From Paenibacillus glycanilyticus (lineage in GTDB: Bacteria > Bacillota > Bacilli > Paenibacillales > Paenibacillaceae): 64,000 bases of DNA. Location of the stretch: the NCBI RefSeq assembly GCF_030161375.1, contig NZ_BSSQ01000008.1:106106-170105 (forward strand), written 5' to 3'. The position numbers and the translations under genes were made by a program. Positions 60,845 through 64,000 of this stretch are shown in pieces (position 1 is the stretch's first letter; each line of letters begins with the position of its first letter). A model generated the notes under the pieces. It saw only the letters and a list, made by a program, of their open reading frames with translations. It had not been told where the DNA came from and did not search any database.

Positions 60845-61252
60845 TTATAGCTGTCCTTCAAAAAACATCTTGATCTCGCGTTCCGCGCTTTCAACCGAAT
60901 CGGAGCCATGGACAATATTGCTCTCTACGCTTAATGCATAGTCACCGCGGATCGTCCCCGCATCGGCATCGGACGGATTGGTACGGCCAATGAGCGTTCG
61001 GGCGTTTTGCACGGCGCCGGGGCCTTCCCAGACCATGGCGAAAGAAGGACCGGATGTAATGAACTCGACCAGTTCGCCGAAAAACGGCTTAGCCGCATGT
61101 TCACTGTAATGGCGCTCCGCCAAAGGCGTATCGATCTCAATCAATTTCGCCTGAATGAGCTTAAAGCCTTTGTGCTCGAATCTTGCAACAATGCTGCCAA
61201 TCAATCCACGTTTCACGCCATCGGGCTTTACCATGACAAAGGTTCGTTCCAT
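60845..61252 (-). CDS. ndk: Nucleoside diphosphate kinase
   Basis: This 135-residue enzyme balances NTP pools. [16 protein letters not shown], the active-site histidine in [17 protein letters not shown], and [15 protein letters not shown] are present. It is slightly shorter than the Bacillus form (about 148) but complete. AAGGAAT precedes the ATG; 41 bp after glpX. Confidence 0.96.
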   Translation of the reverse strand: MERTFVMVKPDGVKRGLIGSIVARFEHKGFKLIQAKLIEIDTPLAERHYSEHAAKPFFGELVEFITSGPSFAMVWEGPGAVQNARTLIGRTNPSDADAGTIRGDYALSVESNIVHGSDSVESAEREIKMFFEGQL

Positions 61253-61293
61253 TCCAATTCCTTCTTTCGTTTACGAATTTATGTGCGTTACCT

Positions 61294-62262
61294 TTACTTC
61301 AGCAACAGAGGTTTGTTTGGCAGGTAGTGCAGTGACTTCACATAGCGGACCGTGCGGGTCTGTGCGCGCATGACCATCGAGTGGGTCTCTGCCCGCTGAT
61401 CCGGCATATAACGTACTCCGCCCAAGAACTCGCCTGGCGTTACGCCCGTTGCGGCGAAAATGACATCTCCCGTACCAACCATATCGTTAATAGTTAATAT
61501 TTTGCGAGGATCCGTCAGCCCCATAGAGACGCAGCGTTCATACTGCTCCTTGCTTTCCGGCACCAGCCTGCCTTGTATCTCGCCGCCTAGGCATTTGAGC
61601 GCTGCTGCAGCAAGCACGCCTTCCGGTGCCCCGCCTGAACCAACATACAGATCGATACCCGCTTCCGGAAAAGAAGGAGCAAGCGCGCCCGCAACGTCTC
61701 CATCGGATAAAAACTTGATCCGAACGCCCGCTTCCCTAAGCTCGCGGGTCATCTCCGCATGCCGCTCGCGGTCAAGAATCATAACGGTCAGGTCTGTAAT
61801 CGGCTTGCCGAGGGCGAGTGCCGCCTTTTCCAGCGTAATGCGGATCGGATCCTTCAGCGACAGCTTGCCAGCAAGCTCCGGACCTACTGCCAGCTTCTCC
61901 ATGTACATATCTGGCGCATGAAGAAGTTCGCCTTTGCCCGCAACGGCCAGAACAGCCATCGCATTGTTCAGCCCTTTGGCTACGATCTCGGTTCCTTCAA
62001 GGGGATCAATCGCTACATCGACCTCCGGTCCCTGCATACTGCCTACTTCTTCTCCGATATAGAGCATTGGCGCTTCATCCATCTCGCCTTCCCCTATTAC
62101 TACCGTACCACGGATCGATACCGTATCAAACATGCTCCGCATCGCTTCGGTTGCTGCGCCATCGGCACTATTCTTGTCTCCCCTGCCCATCCAGGGGGAA
62201 GCGGCCAGCGCCGCCAATTCCGTAACTCGAACAAGCTCTAGAGACAATTCGCGTTCTAACAT
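61294..62262 (-). CDS. glpX: Class II fructose-1,6-bisphosphatase
   Basis: This 322-residue enzyme hydrolyses fructose-1,6-bisphosphate in gluconeogenesis. GRGDKNSADGAATEAMR and IGEGEMDEAPML with the metal ligands of VDVAIDPLEGTE are visible. ATG at 62262 gives MLERELSLELVRVTE, the standard start, with AGAGG upstream; the longer 62292 frame has no support. It sits next to ppsR and ccpN, which govern the gluconeogenic direction. Confidence 0.95.
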   Translation of the reverse strand: MLERELSLELVRVTELAALAASPWMGRGDKNSADGAATEAMRSMFDTVSIRGTVVIGEGEMDEAPMLYIGEEVGSMQGPEVDVAIDPLEGTEIVAKGLNNAMAVLAVAGKGELLHAPDMYMEKLAVGPELAGKLSLKDPIRITLEKAALALGKPITDLTVMILDRERHAEMTRELREAGVRIKFLSDGDVAGALAPSFPEAGIDLYVGSGGAPEGVLAAAALKCLGGEIQGRLVPESKEQYERCVSMGLTDPRKILTINDMVGTGDVIFAATGVTPGEFLGGVRYMPDQRAETHSMVMRAQTRTVRYVKSLHYLPNKPLLLK

Positions 62263-62349
62263 ATTTGGGCATCCTCTCATACGTATTGCCATTTTTATGC
62301 AATAAATACGTTGGCGGCGCTTTTTTGTGCAACATTTTGAAATAGATAA

Positions 62350-63147
62350 TTAGGATAATTGCTCAATAATAAGTCCTGCAGTCTCTTCAATCGCACGGTT
62401 GGTAACGTCTATAACCGGGCAGCCAAATGCCTCCATTACGCTTGAAGCATAAGCCAGTTCCTCCATAATCCGATCCATGGAAGCATATTGCGCTGTACCT
62501 GGCAAACCTAGCGTCTTCAGTCGTTCCGTCCGAATGTGGAGCAACTGCTCCGGTTGCATGGTAAGACCAACGATTAAACGGCCCGGTGCCGGCATCAGCT
62601 CCGCTGGCGGCCTCACCTCCGGCATAAGCGGAAGATTAGCCGTCTTAATGCCTTTGTGCGACAAGAAGATGCTAAGCGGCGTTTTGGAAGTGCGCGATAC
62701 TCCAATTAGAACGACTTGTGCCTGCATAAAGCCGCGTGCATCCTTGCCGTCATCATATTTGACTGCAAATTCGATAGCTTCCATCCGGCGGTAATACTCA
62801 TCGTCGATGGAATGAAGAAGACCGGGCTTGCGTTTTGGCGAGCTACCAAAAGTATCAACAAACGCTTGCATCATCGGCCCCATTACGTCGACCGCCCGGA
62901 CTCCCCATCGGAAAGACTCCTGCTTCATCAACTCGCGAAGCTCCGGCTGAACTAGCGTATAACTGATAAAGCCGCCCGTTCTTGCAGCCTCTGCAACGAT
63001 CTGGATGACCTCGTCTTCCGTTTTGACATGGCCAAACCGTTTAATTTTCACATGTTCGGATGCGAATTGCCGCAATGTTGCTTTTGCGACGGCTTCCGCC
63101 GTCTCTCCAACCGCATCTGAACAGACGTATATAATTTGCTCTGACAT
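62350..63147 (-). CDS. ppsR: Pyruvate, phosphate dikinase regulatory protein / PEP synthase regulator (PSRP)
   Basis: This 265-residue bifunctional ADP-dependent kinase and phosphorylase (DUF299) switches PPDK or PEP synthase. It carries SDAVGETAE, the P-loop-like GVSRTSKTPLSIFL and a C-terminal region ending with TNRAIEETAGLI. In Bacillus the equivalent YqfL modulates CcpN activity. Start at 63147 matches the family beginning SEQIIYVCSD; upstream starts are unsupported. It lies 5 bp after ccpN. Confidence 0.93.
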   Translation of the reverse strand: MSEQIIYVCSDAVGETAEAVAKATLRQFASEHVKIKRFGHVKTEDEVIQIVAEAARTGGFISYTLVQPELRELMKQESFRWGVRAVDVMGPMMQAFVDTFGSSPKRKPGLLHSIDDEYYRRMEAIEFAVKYDDGKDARGFMQAQVVLIGVSRTSKTPLSIFLSHKGIKTANLPLMPEVRPPAELMPAPGRLIVGLTMQPEQLLHIRTERLKTLGLPGTAQYASMDRIMEELAYASSVMEAFGCPVIDVTNRAIEETAGLIIEQLS

Positions 63148-63152
63148 CGCCT

Positions 63153-63797
63153 TTAATCCCCCAGTTCCGCTGCTGTTGCAATATCCGACATGAGCCGGAT
63201 AATGTTCGATTTCGATACCCATCCGCTTATCTCCGCTCCGGCTTCGCCCGGCACGATTACCGGCAGACAGTCGACTTGATGGAGCATCATTTTTCGAATC
63301 GCATCCGAAACGGATTCTTCAGGAACAAGCGTAACGATATTCGGATAACGCGTCATCACCATGCTGACCGGCACGGCGCCGGCACCTGGATTTCCGAGCG
63401 TAATCTTCAGCAGATCTTTCGGAGTAACGATACCCGCCAAATATTTATTCTCGTTCACGATCAGAAGCGTGTTGGCGTTCTCCGTGAACAAGGTGATAAC
63501 CGCATCCTGGACCGATAAGGTCTCCGGGATATTAACCGGTACCCCTTGTATTTCATGAACCTTAATGTTCTCGAAGCGTTGCCTGGTTGCCGAATCGTCA
63601 TCAGACCGGTAGGCTTCGCCGAGAAAATACCCCACCTTCGGCTTCGCGTCAAGAAGGTTCAACATGACAAGCAGCGACAGGTCAGAGCGTAGCGTGGGGC
63701 GGCTGACGCCCATATACTCCGCGAGCTGCTCCCCTGTAATCGGCGCATGCTTCTTAACTAACTCTAGCAATTCTAGCTGGCGACTCGATAACTGAAT
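63153..63797 (-). CDS. ccpN: Catabolite repressor of gluconeogenic genes CcpN, predicted ATT start
   Basis: The protein has an N-terminal winged helix (ITGEQLAEYMGVSRPTLRSDLSLL) and two CBS domains (about 90-205) that bind ATP/ADP, the layout of Bacillus CcpN. CcpN represses gapB and pckA in the presence of sugar. The conserved helix IQLSSRQLELLELVKKH starts at ATT 63797-63795, with GAGGTG ending 7 nt upstream and an in-frame TGA three codons before it. The first standard start, TTG at 63770, has no ribosome site and would remove half of helix 1. The ATT start gives 214 residues, close to Bacillus CcpN. Confidence 0.88.
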   Translation of the reverse strand: MQLSSRQLELLELVKKHAPITGEQLAEYMGVSRPTLRSDLSLLVMLNLLDAKPKVGYFLGEAYRSDDDSATRQRFENIKVHEIQGVPVNIPETLSVQDAVITLFTENANTLLIVNENKYLAGIVTPKDLLKITLGNPGAGAVPVSMVMTRYPNIVTLVPEESVSDAIRKMMLHQVDCLPVIVPGEAGAEISGWVSKSNIIRLMSDIATAAELGD

Positions 63798-63862
63798 GAC
63801 GACTCACCTCTCAGTCTTTTTATTACACACATTTGCCTAATTTACCATCAATATTCGCAAAT

Positions 63863-63891
63863 AATATAGCACATATATATTTATTACACAA
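63863..63891 (-). promoter_or_regulatory. ccpN promoter with CcpN operator match
   Basis: On the minus strand TTGTGT (63891-63886), 17 bp and TATATT (63868-63863). TGTGCTATATT (63873-63863) fits the published CcpN site TRTGHYATAYW at all 11 positions and covers the -10, which indicates autorepression. Confidence 0.7.
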
Positions 63892-63920
63892 TATATGCGA
63901 GATCACATTTGAATTGTGCT

Positions 63921-64000
63921 CTATTTATGCTCAATAAGTCGGACGGCTACTCCCGCCATCGCGCCCTGCAGCAGGCTTTTTGCCTGCTGCACCACAACAA
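63921..64000 (-). CDS. 3' end of an unidentified gene (5' part outside the window)
   Basis: A frame entering from the right edge ends with TAG at 63921-63923 after 25 visible codons (ending GVAVRLIEHK). Codon usage fits a coding end, but the piece is too short to name. In Bacillus glyS precedes ccpN; the visible residues do not recall the GlyS terminus. The ccpN promoter lies directly behind it. Confidence 0.4.
   Translation of the reverse strand, partial: VVVQQAKSLLQGAMAGVAVRLIEHK

Noticed and set aside
62097..62125. GATAC-C-GTATC palindrome as a further EPS operator
   Set aside because: It lies inside glpX coding sequence with a 1-bp spacer instead of 5 bp; probably chance.

Overview
The window is a stretch of low-GC Gram-positive chromosome, most likely from Paenibacillus or a close relative in Paenibacillaceae. 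Reasons: base composition near 50 percent G+C, strong AGGAGG-type ribosome binding sites, frequent GTG/TTG starts, a Bacillus-like infC-rpmI-rplT operon and L20-type leader, a Bacillus-type Fur, a ccpN-ppsR pair, an mnmL-mnmM pair, and a squalene-hopene/sporulenol-type cyclase. I see no rRNA, tRNA, insertion sequence, prophage or CRISPR. Almost everything reads as stable core chromosome with an accessory block at about 44.5-60.7 kb.

Layout. 1-2.8 kb: a GH95 fucosidase-like gene (cut by the window edge) divergent from an AraC regulator. 2.8-4.3 kb: infC-rpmI-rplT behind an attenuator leader. 4.3-8.1 kb: two glycosyltransferases and a PAP2 phosphatase around a repeat-rich intergenic region. 8.1-14.3 kb: trmB, the tRNA wobble-uridine pair mnmL-mnmM, a ROK regulator with an MFS sugar-type transporter, and a deoxynucleoside kinase. 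14.4-22.4 kb: a B12/radical SAM protein, a secreted serine protease, an RluA pseudouridine synthase, small unknowns and the cyclase. 22.4-29.4 kb: iron and stress genes (fur, ferritin, a Fur-box-controlled DUF1450 gene), two GNAT enzymes, a UvrD-like helicase and an S41 protease. 29.5-34.3 kb: a HAD phosphatase and a sulfate ABC importer operon. 34.4-42.4 kb: central carbon and maintenance genes (pgi, a beta-hydroxyacid dehydrogenase, ppnP, tkt, purU, nfo). 42.4-44.5 kb: small membrane/lipoprotein genes and a TIGR01777 epimerase.

44.5-54.8 kb is one minus-strand Tad/Flp type IVb pilus operon of ten tightly packed, mostly overlapping genes (tadZ-like, tadA, tadB, tadC, flp, tadE-like, DUF5702-like, a second tadE-like, prepilin peptidase, FHA protein). 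It starts from a good promoter with a palindromic operator at its -10, followed by a strong terminator hairpin inside the leader, so attenuation is likely. 54.8-60.7 kb is an exopolysaccharide block (wzz-like, galU, sugar transferase, manC) plus a degenerate HPr-kinase-like/nucleotidyltransferase-like pair. The two promoter regions of this block share a GATAC-N5-GTATC palindrome. 60.8-64 kb: ndk, then glpX, ppsR and ccpN, a gluconeogenesis-themed group. ccpN appears to start at an ATT codon, and its promoter carries a match to the CcpN operator.

The most interesting unexplained structures are a 116-bp element at 37578-37693 with two interleaved inverted repeats inside a long terminal inverted repeat; the structured, duplicated leader of the PAP2 gene with interchangeable stem arms; the shared EPS operator; the leader terminator of the pilus operon; and the pseudo-kinase pair whose catalytic motifs are lost.
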